Source: DASZQY01 sp035548515
GTDB taxonomy: Bacteria; Pseudomonadota; Alphaproteobacteria; Rhizobiales; Kaistiaceae
Assembly (NCBI GenBank): GCA_035548515.1
Contig: DASZSW010000037.1
Location: 62,001 to 126,000 of the forward strand
DNA: 64,000 nucleotides
Reading direction: 5' to 3'
In this document: piece by piece, positions 1-9,348 of the stretch
Layout: the number at the start of each line of letters is the position of its first letter
How positions within the stretch are numbered: position 1 is the first letter of the stretch
Position numbers and translations under genes: made by a program
Notes under the pieces: model-generated
Seen by the model: the letters and a program-made list of their open reading frames with translations, nothing else
Database searches by the model: none
Told to the model about the DNA's origin: nothing

Positions 1-1495
1 AATGCGCCCCGATGCGCAGCTCAAGCGAGCCGTCCGGCGTCAAGCGTGCGACGGCCTGCTCGTGTCCCGGCACCATTGGGATGCCCCAGCCGTGGAAGAT
101 CGACGTGCCGTGGGCGCCCTGCTCGGTAAAGAACGAGAAGCCCACGCCAATCCGGCGTCCATCGGGCTCCCGCGTCTGCTGGCGACGACGAACGCTAGCC
201 AGGTCGATGGCGTCCACCGCCAACCCTATCGCGTGCGGATAGTCGCCGCTGTCGAAATTCTTGCCGGTGACGCTCGTGTACGGCATTGCCGATGGGGGTA
301 CGAGATTCTCGAGCCGCACATCGCTCGGCTCGCGTCCCACAGCCCGCGCGATGGCGTCGATCATCAATTCCATTGCGAAGCAGACACCGGTCCGCGCGAC
401 CCCGCGATACGGCAGGATCGGCGGCTTGTTGCTCGCGACGGAGTAATTCACGCACCGATAAGCTGGCACGACGTAGGGGCCTGGGAGATTGCTGACGATC
501 TGCGCGCCCTCGAGCCCTGAGCTTACGGGATAGGAAGAATAGGCGCCGACGTTGACGGCGGTAACGCCTTCGAGACCCAGTATGCGGCCGCGATCGTCGG
601 TGTACGTGGTCATGCGATAGTGGTGTTCGCGGCAGTTGGCGCTGGCAGTGAGATGCTCCCGCCTGTCCTCCAGCCATCGCACCGGGTGGCCGCATTGCAT
701 GGCGAGCCAGGCGAGGCACACCTCCTCCGGCGTCATGATGCCCTTGTAGCCAAAGCCGCCACCGACATCGGGCGCGACCACGCGCACCTGCGCCTCCTCC
801 AGGCCGAGGCACTCCGCAATCCCGGTGCGCACCAGATGGGACATTTGCGTCGACGAGTGCAGCACCAGCTGGTTGAGACGGCTGTTCCATTCGGCCACGG
901 CGCCCCTGCCCTCGATGGGCACCATGCACTGGCGATTGGTACGGAACTCGCGGCTGACGACGTGCGTCGCGGCCGCCTTCGCAGCCGCCAGGTCGCTTTC
1001 CCAGGTCGATGTAAGGTTGATGTTGTCGCCCCATTCGTCATGGACAAGCGGGGCATCGGCTGCCTGAGACTCAAGGATATCGACCGCGGCCGGCAGTTCG
1101 TCGATGTCGACCTGTAGCTCGGCGACCACGTCTTCGGCCTCGGCGCGCGTGTCGCCCAGGCACATCGCCACCAGCTCGCCGACGTGGCGCACCTTGCCTG
1201 TGGCCAATGGCGGCTGCACGGACGGCTTGAAATTGGGAAGCGCGGTCAGGGCTGTAATTGGCTTCACGCCCACCATGTCTGCGTTGGTGAAGACACGCCC
1301 TCGGAGGTGGGGAGGAAAAGTGATTCCGTTTAGCCGGCCGTGCGCAACGGGACTGCGGTAGAAAGCAACATCCTTCACGCCGACGAAGCCGATGTCGGCG
1401 ATGTACTGGCCGCGACCGCGCATATAACGGTCGTCCTCCTTTCGCAGAACGCGCGCCCCAACGCCCTTAGCGCCGCCTGGCTGCTCCACCATCAT
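1..1495 (-). CDS. Molybdenum hydroxylase large subunit (xanthine dehydrogenase/CoxL family), partial
   Basis: The gene runs off the left edge, so only the N-terminal 498 codons of a protein usually 750-800 residues long are present. I read it from ATG 1495 (a second ATG follows at 1492). An aldehyde-oxidase hammerhead domain occupies about residues 15-130. The molybdopterin domain follows, with GGGFGYKG at 245-252 and PYRGVARTG at 362-370, the cofactor-contact loops of this family. Such subunits hydroxylate N-heterocycles or aldehydes together with FeS and FAD subunits, which are not in the window. The start lies 4 bases past the stop of the upstream hydrolase, so it belongs to the heterocycle operon. 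The family is certain; the substrate is unknown. Confidence 0.9.
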   Translation of the reverse strand, partial: MMVEQPGGAKGVGARVLRKEDDRYMRGRGQYIADIGFVGVKDVAFYRSPVAHGRLNGITFPPHLRGRVFTNADMVGVKPITALTALPNFKPSVQPPLATGKVRHVGELVAMCLGDTRAEAEDVVAELQVDIDELPAAVDILESQAADAPLVHDEWGDNINLTSTWESDLAAAKAAATHVVSREFRTNRQCMVPIEGRGAVAEWNSRLNQLVLHSSTQMSHLVRTGIAECLGLEEAQVRVVAPDVGGGFGYKGIMTPEEVCLAWLAMQCGHPVRWLEDRREHLTASANCREHHYRMTTYTDDRGRILGLEGVTAVNVGAYSSYPVSSGLEGAQIVSNLPGPYVVPAYRCVNYSVASNKPPILPYRGVARTGVCFAMELMIDAIARAVGREPSDVRLENLVPPSAMPYTSVTGKNFDSGDYPHAIGLAVDAIDLASVRRRQQTREPDGRRIGVGFSFFTEQGAHGTSIFHGWGIPMVPGHEQAVARLTPDGSLELRIGAH

Positions 1496-1499
1496 GAGA

Positions 1500-2402
1500 T
1501 TAGCTCGAGCTCCCGGTCGCTTCGGCGATCAGGCGTTGCGCCTTGGCGAAAAACTGGCTGCGCTCGTCGGCAAATCGATTGACGACGTCGAAATGGTCCA
1601 CGTCCGGCTCGCTGTAGCGCTCGACCTCAATGCCGGCCGCGCGCCGGCGACTGCTATATTCGTCGGATTGGCGGTGAAACTCGGTGGTCTCAAGAGCGCC
1701 GACTACGACGAGTTGACGTGTTTTTCGCGGCTGCTCCTTGAACAACGGGCTCTCGGCCCGCGCTTCGTCGGCGTCCATGCGCACTGCATCGTTGATCGAT
1801 GTGAAGCGCAGCGGCTCTAGGTCGAAGATTCCGGAAATTGGAATGGCAGCTTTGATCAGGTCGTCCGGAGCACCGACGCGCACCCAGTCCGTCGTGAGCA
1901 TCGCCGCGGTGAGATGGCCGCCGGCAGACGCGCCCGTAACGATGATCTTGTCGCGCGAGAAACCCAGCGCTGCCGCATTCCGCCACAGCCACACCAGCGA
2001 GCGGGCAACCTGCGGCGCGATCTCGCTGATGCGCACGCTCGGACAGAGATTGTAGTCGAGCACCGCGGTCGAGATGCCGTTGGCCGCGAAGGGCGCGGCG
2101 ACAAAGGAATACATGTCCTTCGAACCGCGCTGCCAATAGCCGCCGTGCAGAAAGACAACCAACGGACCGCTGCCATTGCCGGCCGGAAATAAATCGAGGA
2201 GATCGCGCGGGTCCGCGCCGAATGATAGATCCAGTTTGGCGTTGGCAGCGGCACGGAAGGCAGCGCTGCGCGTCTTCCAGGCGCTGGCGATCGCGGTTTG
2301 AAAATCCGGTCGAAGCGCGATCAGATTGTATTCGCGCTCGAGGCTTGGGGCCGTCTGGTCGCGATACACCGCATTGGCACGCGCGAAGTACACGTCACTC
2401 AT
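1500..2402 (-). CDS. Alpha/beta hydrolase, kynurenine-formamidase-like
   Basis: A 300-residue cytoplasmic hydrolase of the esterase/arylformamidase branch. HGGYW at 86-90 forms the oxyanion-hole motif, GASAG at 157-161 carries nucleophile Ser159, Glu238 is a plausible acid, and His270 in DVDHFD is the catalytic base. Related enzymes cleave N-formyl or carbamate-type bonds and esters. It lies 6 bases after the second permease gene and 4 bases before the hydroxylase, so it is co-transcribed with both. In this setting it probably acts on an amide intermediate of the pathway; tryptophan catabolism is unlikely because no kyn genes are near. Confidence 0.8.
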   Translation of the reverse strand: MSDVYFARANAVYRDQTAPSLEREYNLIALRPDFQTAIASAWKTRSAAFRAAANAKLDLSFGADPRDLLDLFPAGNGSGPLVVFLHGGYWQRGSKDMYSFVAAPFAANGISTAVLDYNLCPSVRISEIAPQVARSLVWLWRNAAALGFSRDKIIVTGASAGGHLTAAMLTTDWVRVGAPDDLIKAAIPISGIFDLEPLRFTSINDAVRMDADEARAESPLFKEQPRKTRQLVVVGALETTEFHRQSDEYSSRRRAAGIEVERYSEPDVDHFDVVNRFADERSQFFAKAQRLIAEATGSSS

Positions 2403-2408
2403 GTCTCG

Positions 2409-3335
2409 TCAGCCTGCCCGGTAGTATTGGATGCCCTCTTCCGCCGGTCCCTTTGCCTTGCCCACCAACGTCACGACGACAAGCGTGAGGACGTAGGGGA
2501 ACGATGCGATGATCTCGATCGGGAAGAGCATGTTCGAACTCGGCCAGCGCACGGTCAGCGCCTGCGCGTATCCGAACAGCGCGGACGCGACCACGGTGCC
2601 GAGCGGATTCCACTGTCCAAGGATGACGACGACCAGAGCGATGTAGCCCTGGCCAGCGGACATCCCGGAGATGAAGCTGCCAAGGTAGCCGATCGAAAGA
2701 AACGCGCCGGCCAAGCCTGCAAAGGCGCAACTGAGCAGGTAGGTGACAAATCGGATGCGCGCGACGGAGACGCCCGCAGTGTCCGCGGCTCGCGCATTCT
2801 CGCCGACGGCGCGAACCGCTATGCCCGCGCCGGTCCGATACAAGACGAACCACATCAGGATTGCCGCGCCGATGGCGACGTAGAACAAGATGCTCTGCTG
2901 AAACAGCGCCTCGCCAATCCACGGTATCTCGGCGAGCCTCGGAATCCGGATGTTCGGCACTGTTGCCACGCGAAGGGAGTTCGTGCCCAGCATTTGCGGA
3001 GCCACTGAGGCAACGTAGTCGGTCAGCCCGATCGCGCCCATGTTGAACGCAATCCCCACGACGATCTGGTTAGCGCCGTAGATTACGATCGCCACCGCCA
3101 TCGCGGCGCCAAAGGCTACGCAGACGAGGACCGCGATCAGCAACCCTGCTGCGGTCGATCCGCTCCAGATCGCGCCGATCGTGCTGGAGAGCGCGCCGAT
3201 CAGCATGAAGCCTTCGATCGCTAGGTTGATGATGCCGGCGCGCCAGACGATCAGCGCGCCCAACGCCGCAAGGAGGAGCGGCGTAGTCAGGCGCACGCTG
3301 GCGCTGAAGAGTTCAGGGTTGAGAAGGTCGCTCAT
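2409..3335 (-). CDS. BMP-type ABC importer permease (second subunit)
   Basis: A 308-residue integral membrane protein of the branched-chain permease superfamily, in the subgroup that partners BMP lipoprotein/nucleoside-binding proteins (NupQ/YufQ type). The N-terminal region contains the conserved segment GIINLAIEGFM at about 34-44, and about eight hydrophobic helices follow. It overlaps the first permease by 4 bases (ATGA) and should pair with it in the inner membrane. The substrate class suggested by the family is nucleosides or nucleobases. Confidence 0.88.
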   Translation of the reverse strand: MSDLLNPELFSASVRLTTPLLLAALGALIVWRAGIINLAIEGFMLIGALSSTIGAIWSGSTAAGLLIAVLVCVAFGAAMAVAIVIYGANQIVVGIAFNMGAIGLTDYVASVAPQMLGTNSLRVATVPNIRIPRLAEIPWIGEALFQQSILFYVAIGAAILMWFVLYRTGAGIAVRAVGENARAADTAGVSVARIRFVTYLLSCAFAGLAGAFLSIGYLGSFISGMSAGQGYIALVVVILGQWNPLGTVVASALFGYAQALTVRWPSSNMLFPIEIIASFPYVLTLVVVTLVGKAKGPAEEGIQYYRAG

Positions 3336-4399
3336 CGCGCCCTCACCCGGTTGACGAAATACCGGTGGGCGGTTTCAACGGCGAAGAAAATGACCACGAG
3401 CGCGATGATCACCTGGCCGATGGCGGAGGGCACGCCCTCTGTCCTCTGCATGAAGCTGACGCCATTGCGCAACGCTGCGAACAGGAAGGCGATGGCGCAA
3501 ACCCGCAGCGGGCTGCCTGCCGAGAGCATGGCGATCATCACCGCCGTGAAGCCGTAGCCGGGCGAAAATTGCGGCGACAGGTTGTGCTGCACGCCCATCA
3601 CCTCGGTCGCGCCGGCGAGGCCCGCGAAGACTCCCCCGGTCAGCATGGCAATTACGATGGTTTGCCTGATCGGGATACCGATGTTGCGGGCGACCTGGGC
3701 GCCGGAAGCGAGGATCCGCATCGAGAAGCCGAAACTGGACTTGGAGACGACGAGCATCGCCGCAACGAGCGCCAGTAGCGTGACGTATAGACCCGTATGC
3801 CAGGCCATGGTTGCGCCGAAGGTGGCGAATTGCGCTGTGTCCGGAAAGTCGGCGGTCACCGGAAACATCGCGTCGCTCGAGCGCCACACCGAACGTACGA
3901 GATACTGGACGATGAACGCAGCGACGAAATTCATCATCACCGTCGACAGCACCTCGTTGACGTTGCGGTAGGCCAACATCAGCGCCGGGATCGCTGCCCA
4001 GACCGCGCCAGCGGCTCCAGCAGCCAGCAGTGCCAGCGGTATGTGAAGGTAAGCCGGCGCCGGCACGAACAACGCGACGTAGGTGGCCGCGACGGCGCCC
4101 AGAATGAGTTGGCCTTCGCCGCCGATGTTGAACAACCCGCAGCGATGGGGAATGGCGACCGCCAGTCCCGCGAGACACAGCGGAATGAAAAACCGCACCG
4201 TTACCGACAACTGATACAAGCCACCGAACGCGCCTTCGAAGATCCGCCTATATGCGTCTACGGGATTAAGGCCGGCCGCGAGAATGAGACCAGAGCCCAG
4301 CACGATTGCCGCTAACACCGCCCAAAGCAGGGATGCCGAGGCGATCGCATTCAGCAGGCGGACCCTGCTGTCTTCAGTCAGGGTGAGGGATTCGCTCAT
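3332..4399 (-). CDS. BMP-type ABC importer permease (first subunit)
   Basis: A 355-residue multispanning protein like NupP/YufP. A first hydrophobic helix (about 20-45) precedes the family segment CGLFNIGGEGQL at about 88-99, and the LAYRNVNEVLSTVMMN stretch is typical of this permease type. It overlaps both the ATPase gene and the second permease by 4 bases. With those partners it forms the transmembrane channel of a probable purine/pyrimidine (nucleo)base importer. Confidence 0.88.
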   Translation of the reverse strand: MSESLTLTEDSRVRLLNAIASASLLWAVLAAIVLGSGLILAAGLNPVDAYRRIFEGAFGGLYQLSVTVRFFIPLCLAGLAVAIPHRCGLFNIGGEGQLILGAVAATYVALFVPAPAYLHIPLALLAAGAAGAVWAAIPALMLAYRNVNEVLSTVMMNFVAAFIVQYLVRSVWRSSDAMFPVTADFPDTAQFATFGATMAWHTGLYVTLLALVAAMLVVSKSSFGFSMRILASGAQVARNIGIPIRQTIVIAMLTGGVFAGLAGATEVMGVQHNLSPQFSPGYGFTAVMIAMLSAGSPLRVCAIAFLFAALRNGVSFMQRTEGVPSAIGQVIIALVVIFFAVETAHRYFVNRVRAR

Positions 4400-6024
4400 G
4401 TGGCGCTCTGCCCACCCGCCATCAGGTATCCGATGGTGTTCTTGTCGAAGTCGGAACGTTCAACGACGCCGGCGATCCGCCCCTCGAACATCACCGCAAT
4501 GCGATCGGCGAGGCCGATGAGTTCATCGACGTCGGTCGAGATGTAGAGGACACTGCCGCCCGCCCGTGCTGACGCACGCAGAGTCTCATGGACGTAGACG
4601 CTGGTCGCGAGATCGAGGCCGATCGTCGCCTGAGATGCGATGATGCACGCCGGATCATGCGCCAGCGCCCTGCCAAGAATGACCCGCTGCTGGTTGCCAC
4701 CCGACAGAACGCGCACGCTCTTCGCCAGTCGCTCGATCGGAAGATTGAACCGTTCGGCCAGCCCACGTGAGAATTCCCGCAACACCTTGTGCCGCAGGAC
4801 ACCGAGGCGGGTGAAGCGACGGTGATGGTAGTCGGCAATCGTGAGATTCTCGCCGATTGAGACATCGTGCGCGAGGCCGGCCGACCGTTCCTCGGGGACA
4901 TAGACCAGGCCGAGCTCGCGGAGCGCCCGCGGACGAAGGCCGTCGACGCGATTGCCGCGCAGCCGGATCGATCCCGCGGACAGCGGGCGGACTCCCGCGA
5001 TCGCCTCGGCGAATTCGCGCTGGCCGTTGCCGCTCACGCCAGCGATGCCGACGATTTCCCCCGAACGGACACGGAGGTTAACCGAGCGTACCACGGTATT
5101 CCCGGCATCCGCCGCCACGCTGACGTCGTCTATGCTCAGGCCTGACTCGGGTGCACCAAGCGCCGCCGTCGGGAGCACGCCTGCAGCACTCTGGGCGCCG
5201 GTCGATTGTCCGAACATCCAGTCCAGTAGCTGTGGCCTTGTCAGCTCAGCCGTCACCCCGGTGGCAACGACCTTGCCGGCGCGCATTACCGTGACGCGAT
5301 CACCGAAGGACAGAGCCTCATGCAGCTTATGGGTGATCAGGATGATCCCCATTCCGCGCGCAACCAGCGTGCGCAGCGTGATGAACAGCTTGTCGACCTC
5401 GGCAGGTGTGAGAACGCTGGTCGGCTCGTCGAGAATCAATGCTTCCGAATTTCGGTAGAGCAGCTTCAATATCTCGACTTGCTGGCGCTGACCCAGGGAC
5501 AGCGCGCCAACTTTCGTGTCGAGACGGACGTCGAAGCCGTATTCACGGACGAGGCCTTCCAACCGGGACACGCGCGCAGGATTACGGGCGGCCTGAAACA
5601 GGCCGATCTCACCGAGAATGATGTTCTCCGCGACCGACAGCGTCGGCACGAGCATGAATTGCTGGTGCACCATGCCGATGCGGGCATCGATGGCGTCTCG
5701 TGGCGATTTGAGCGCGGCGCGGCTGCCCCGGATCCTGATTTCTCCGGCGTCCGGGCGGTGGATGCCGAAGATCGTACCCATGAGAGTCGATTTGCCAGCG
5801 CCATTCTCGCCTAGCAGGCAGTGCACCTCTCCGGCACGCAGCGTTAAATCGACATCGTTCAGCGCCTTAAGGGCGCCGAACGATTTTGAAACGCCACGCA
5901 CAGCGATCAACTCGTCCCGCGGCTCCGGCGACGCAGGGGGTACGTTGCCTTTGCCGTGACGATCGATCATCGCGATGGCGTCTTCCTCGTTGCCGTAGGA
6001 GCGCGGACGGGTGAGCGCCGTCAT
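4396..6024 (-). CDS. Dual-domain ABC importer ATPase for BMP-type system
   Basis: A 542-residue protein with two nucleotide-binding domains, as in NupO/YufO. The first has Walker A GENGAGKST at 72-80, the signature LSLGQRQQV and Walker B LILDEPTSVL. The second has the degenerate Walker A GVSGNGQRE, a good LSGGNQQ signature, and an odd Walker B region, ASQATIGLD, where relatives usually read QPTRGLD. That change may further weaken the second ATP site. Start ATG 6024 lies 76 bases after the binding-protein stop, and that gap holds a GC-rich hairpin. It powers the two permeases that follow. Confidence 0.9.
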   Translation of the reverse strand: MTALTRPRSYGNEEDAIAMIDRHGKGNVPPASPEPRDELIAVRGVSKSFGALKALNDVDLTLRAGEVHCLLGENGAGKSTLMGTIFGIHRPDAGEIRIRGSRAALKSPRDAIDARIGMVHQQFMLVPTLSVAENIILGEIGLFQAARNPARVSRLEGLVREYGFDVRLDTKVGALSLGQRQQVEILKLLYRNSEALILDEPTSVLTPAEVDKLFITLRTLVARGMGIILITHKLHEALSFGDRVTVMRAGKVVATGVTAELTRPQLLDWMFGQSTGAQSAAGVLPTAALGAPESGLSIDDVSVAADAGNTVVRSVNLRVRSGEIVGIAGVSGNGQREFAEAIAGVRPLSAGSIRLRGNRVDGLRPRALRELGLVYVPEERSAGLAHDVSIGENLTIADYHHRRFTRLGVLRHKVLREFSRGLAERFNLPIERLAKSVRVLSGGNQQRVILGRALAHDPACIIASQATIGLDLATSVYVHETLRASARAGGSVLYISTDVDELIGLADRIAVMFEGRIAGVVERSDFDKNTIGYLMAGGQSAT

Positions 6025-6064
6025 GATGGCTTGACCGGCGCTCGAGCCAGTTTCCGCCCGACGC

Positions 6065-6090
6065 GGCGCGTCGCTTCGCTGTGACGCGCC
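6065..6090 (-). terminator. GC-rich hairpin between binding-protein and ATPase genes
   Basis: GGCGCGTCGC and GTGACGCGCC pair over 10 positions (one G-T wobble) around loop TTCGCT. There is no T-run, so it is more likely a transcript-stabilising or attenuating hairpin at the 3' end of the binding-protein message than a full terminator. The same arrangement recurs after other binding-protein genes in the window. Confidence 0.5.
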
Positions 6091-6100
6091 ACGCAGTTCA

Positions 6101-7150
6101 TCACTTCTCCGGCACCATGCGCGGCGTCAGGACCGTCTTGCCGGATGCGATATCGTCGCGCAGCTTGGCGATCTTGTCCTGCACGTCTTGCGGGACATCG
6201 TGATAGCCGCCGAGCGAGACCCAGCCTTCCTTGATGCCACCGAAGGTGATCGTCGGCTTGAGCGACCCTTCCGTCAGGCCCTTGCCGACCAGATCCCAGG
6301 TGAGGTCCTCGTTGTAGAGGCCGCTGACCAGCACGACGTCGCCGTTGGTGAGACCTTCGTCAGCGAAGGCGCCGATCGCCTTGGTGCCCTTCTCGCGCGA
6401 GGCCTGGAAGATGCCCTCGCTGGCCGAATCCGCCGCGTGACCAACAACGTCAGCGCCGTGGCCGATCATGGCCAGGGATGCTTCCTTCGCCTTGGCGGCG
6501 TCGGTGAAGCTGTTGATCCAGATCGATTCGACCTCGACCGCCGGGTTGACGGCCTTCGCGCCGTCGATGAAGCCCGCCATTTCGGCGCGGATGCCCGGCA
6601 GCGGAATGGCGCCGATCAATCCGATCTTGTTGGTCTTTGTCATCAGGCCGGCAACCGCGCCCGGCAGGTAGAGCACCTCGTAAGTCGAGAAGCCGTAGAC
6701 CGCGACGTTGGGGTTGTTGCCGGTCGAGTCGCCATCGACCATCAGCACGAACCATGTGTTCGGAAATTTCGGCGCGACGTCCAGAACCGCCGCCTGGTAG
6801 CCAGAGCTGTGCGCGACCACTAGGTCGAAACCGCGGTTGCCAAAGTCGGTCAGCGGCTCCTTCGCCTTGTCGAAGTCGATGCTTTCGGCATACTCGGTTT
6901 CAATGCCGTATTTCTTGGCCATCGCCTGGAAGGCGTTGTAACCGGTCGGCTCGAAGTTGCCGACCTTCACCTGACCGTAGAAAATCCCGCCCGCCTTGAA
7001 GGTCTTGGCGACGGCTTTGCCGCCGGTGGCGGCAAGGATCATGGTTGAGGCCGCGGCCGCACCAAGCGTACCCAGCACGGTGCGACGGTTCATGATGATG
7101 ACGTTCTTTGCAATGCCATCGGTGGATGGCGGTAATTTGTTGCGACTCAT
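6101..7150 (-). CDS. BMP family ABC transporter substrate-binding protein
   Basis: A 349-residue periplasmic binding protein of the Bmp/PnrA family, which in characterised members binds purine nucleosides. Residues 20 onward read MNRRTVLGTLGAAAAST, a twin-arginine-like export signal, so an internal start at 7093 is possible. The upstream ATG 7150 is preceded by GAGGGA at good spacing, which favours the longer form. Conserved blocks include FDLVVAHSSGYQ and GADVVGHAADSAS. It sits upstream of the matching ATPase and permeases and 80 bases after the GntR gene. Confidence 0.88.
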   Translation of the reverse strand: MSRNKLPPSTDGIAKNVIIMNRRTVLGTLGAAAASTMILAATGGKAVAKTFKAGGIFYGQVKVGNFEPTGYNAFQAMAKKYGIETEYAESIDFDKAKEPLTDFGNRGFDLVVAHSSGYQAAVLDVAPKFPNTWFVLMVDGDSTGNNPNVAVYGFSTYEVLYLPGAVAGLMTKTNKIGLIGAIPLPGIRAEMAGFIDGAKAVNPAVEVESIWINSFTDAAKAKEASLAMIGHGADVVGHAADSASEGIFQASREKGTKAIGAFADEGLTNGDVVLVSGLYNEDLTWDLVGKGLTEGSLKPTITFGGIKEGWVSLGGYHDVPQDVQDKIAKLRDDIASGKTVLTPRMVPEK

Positions 7151-7230
7151 TTTTTCCCATTCCCTCTGTTTGGTTGCCGTGAAAACCGCGACGGCGTTTC
7201 GCTCTTCCGCGGCGATTCTTTCTTCCTCAC

Positions 7231-8007
7231 CTAACGAACCTGCTCGATCTCCTCGACGCTCTCTTCGAGATTCCCAGCGGTGCGCTCGAGGTGGCGACGC
7301 ACCATCGCGACAAGGCCACGCGCATCTTTCTTGATGAACAGCTTCAGGATCGCGGCGTGCTCGTCCATCGCCGCATCGAACTGCCGCTTGCTTGCAAACT
7401 CGCCGACCGTGTCGATCGAAATCGTCACGTAGCGTTCGACCTCACGCCACAGCATCTCCAGAACGCGCCGCGGCCATTCCGAGTTGCTGCCCGCGCGGTA
7501 GATAGACCAGTGAAATTCGCGGTGGCTTTCCCAGAAGGCCTCGGAGTAGGGTTCGGCCGCATTCTTCTTCAGGACCTCGAAGGCGCGTTTGGCGCGTTCC
7601 ACGTCTCGCGGCGTCTGGTGCTTGAGGCTGACGCGCGCCGCATCGCATTCGATGAGGCGACGGAGGTCGTAGATCGCGTTGATGCTTTCGAGGCTCAACG
7701 GGCTGGCGAAGGTGTTGCGCCGATCGAAGATCACGAGCCCCTGGACTTCCAGCGTTCGCATCGCCTCGCGGACCGGCGTCTGGCTTACATCCAGCCGCTT
7801 CGCTAATTCGCCGGGCATGATCCGCTCGCCGGGCTTGATACGGCCGGTCTGGATTTCCCGCGCCACCGCCTTAGTGACGGCCTCGACCAGGCTTCGGTGC
7901 CCAAGGGCACCGGCAGAGCGTTCTTCAGCCGCGTTGTCGTTGCGCTGCTTGTTTCCTAGCGGCACGGTGGTTCTCCCGCACTGTTCCGAAGCTTGGTCAC
8001 GCTGCAC
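7231..8007 (-). CDS. GntR family regulator with FCD ligand domain
   Basis: A 258-residue cytoplasmic repressor/activator. The winged-helix domain covers about residues 38-105 and includes the helix-turn-helix GELAKRLDVSQTPVREAMRTL. A C-terminal all-helical FCD domain (about 110-245) with acidic and His residues normally binds a metal and a carboxylate ligand. Its start overlaps the end of the muconolactone-isomerase-like gene by 11 bases, so it is inside the operon, which suggests autoregulation. A candidate operator sits at the operon promoter near 14228-14240. Confidence 0.88.
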   Translation of the reverse strand: MQRDQASEQCGRTTVPLGNKQRNDNAAEERSAGALGHRSLVEAVTKAVAREIQTGRIKPGERIMPGELAKRLDVSQTPVREAMRTLEVQGLVIFDRRNTFASPLSLESINAIYDLRRLIECDAARVSLKHQTPRDVERAKRAFEVLKKNAAEPYSEAFWESHREFHWSIYRAGSNSEWPRRVLEMLWREVERYVTISIDTVGEFASKRQFDAAMDEHAAILKLFIKKDARGLVAMVRRHLERTAGNLEESVEEIEQVR

Positions 8008-8356
8008 CTGCCTTGCTGGCTTTGGCGTCAGCGCCGTAGACGGCGCGGCTCTGCTGCGCGCGCGCAGCGAAGGTCTGCAACGCCTGAACGTCCCAGGTAA
8101 GAAGTCCCCAGAACGGCAGGCTCGCGATCAGCGCGCTGAGTTCGTCGTTGGTGTCGACGTCGACCAGGAAGACGATCTCCCGGCAGCCGGCGACAATGCC
8201 GCCGGCCACTATGCGGCCGGATTTCTCCCAGGCGTCGAGGAGCTCCTGGCTCGGCAACACCTTGGTGAGCGAATTGTCGGCGCTGCGTTGCGCGTCCATC
8301 AACCCGCCAGGGTCGATGAACTTTCCGCGCACGATGAATCTGTTCTTTGCCGTCAC
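7997..8356 (-). CDS. Muconolactone delta-isomerase-like small protein
   Basis: A 119-residue protein beginning at GTG 8356, set by GGAGG about 5 bases upstream and by a GTGA overlap with the formamidase stop. Phases RFIVRGKFIDPGG, GCREIVFLVDVDTNDELSALIASLPFW and LLTWDVQAL match the ferredoxin-like muconolactone isomerase/YciI-type fold. Such proteins isomerise lactones or act as small multimeric enzymes. There is no catechol pathway here, so its role in a nitrogen-heterocycle operon is unknown; a tautomerase-like step is one guess. Confidence 0.72.
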   Translation of the reverse strand: MTAKNRFIVRGKFIDPGGLMDAQRSADNSLTKVLPSQELLDAWEKSGRIVAGGIVAGCREIVFLVDVDTNDELSALIASLPFWGLLTWDVQALQTFAARAQQSRAVYGADAKASKAGAA

Positions 8357-9348
8357 GACGGCCTCCGACGGAGGGTCTGAGCAAAGATCGACCGCGGCAT
8401 GTGGAACGTAACGAAGCCAGCGTGCCGCGCACCGAGGACAGGCACGGCGATCTTGAGGTTGCCGGCGACACTGCACAGCACGTAAGCGTCCATCGGCGAC
8501 AGATCGAATTCGGCCGTCAGAAGATCGACCATGCCGTTCACCGCGTCGCGCGCGAGCCGATGCAGATCGAGACCAGCAGCCGTCGTGACGAAATGACCCG
8601 CCGAGTCGATCGGCGATACGCCGGCGGGCGTTTCGTAGCGCACTGCCGGAATTGTCCGGTTTTTGACGATGGATATCCGGACAGTCACAGCCATCGATGC
8701 CTCGATGGCGGTGCCGCAAACCTCGCCGTCGCCTTGCGCCAGATGGCCGTCGCCGAGCGAGAAGAGCGCGCCTGGCACCTGGATCGGGAAATAGGCGGTA
8801 GCGCCCGCGCGCAGGTGCTTGCTGTCCATGTTGCCGCCGATGGCGCGCGGCGGGATCGTGATTATCGCTCCCGGCTCGCGCGGCGCCACGCCCATGATTC
8901 CGCAGAACGGCTCGATCGGCACGCCGACATCAGGACGGAACCTGGCGATCCCCTGAACGTCGACATGCCAGATCCTGAGGGCGTACTCGGCGCCAAAACG
9001 ATCGGCCAGAATCCCGAAGTTCGGCTCAACGGAGGTCCAGCCCCATTTGGCGGGCTCGATGCCAAGGATATCGACACGCAGCGTGTCCGCAGGTGTCGCG
9101 CCGCGGACAAAGACCGGGCCGGTGATTGTGTGAAGCCGACTGAGGTCGATGTGCCTCACATCCTCAGCGGTTGAGTTCTCGGAATACTGGCCGCCCGTAG
9201 CCTCGATGCAGCGGAACAGCACCGTCTCGCCGGAATCGATCTCCAGGACCGGCGGCAGCGCATTGTCCCACATCGAATGGTAAGGTGGACCGTCAATGAC
9301 GTGATCGACTTTGATGCCGTCGACGACGGGCTTCGGCTTGTTAGTCAT
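8353..9348 (-). CDS. Acetamidase/formamidase family protein
   Basis: A 331-residue cytoplasmic amidase of the FmdA/AmdA family, which hydrolyses formamide or short amides to ammonia and the acid. Family marks include the N-terminal TGPVFVRGATPADTL segment, the central GIMGVAPREPG block, GGNMDSKHLRAG and GALFSLGDGHLAQGDGEV with its acidic metal-site residues. It overlaps the PLP-enzyme gene and the isomerase-like gene by 4 bases each. It could release ammonia and formate as the last step of ring breakdown. Confidence 0.9.
   Translation of the reverse strand: MTNKPKPVVDGIKVDHVIDGPPYHSMWDNALPPVLEIDSGETVLFRCIEATGGQYSENSTAEDVRHIDLSRLHTITGPVFVRGATPADTLRVDILGIEPAKWGWTSVEPNFGILADRFGAEYALRIWHVDVQGIARFRPDVGVPIEPFCGIMGVAPREPGAIITIPPRAIGGNMDSKHLRAGATAYFPIQVPGALFSLGDGHLAQGDGEVCGTAIEASMAVTVRISIVKNRTIPAVRYETPAGVSPIDSAGHFVTTAAGLDLHRLARDAVNGMVDLLTAEFDLSPMDAYVLCSVAGNLKIAVPVLGARHAGFVTFHMPRSIFAQTLRRRPS

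Noticed and set aside
195..1034. A minus-strand open frame of 279 codons within the hydroxylase gene
   Set aside because: A different minus-strand frame reads continuously from 1495 to the edge with the hydroxylase motifs; this one is a shadow.
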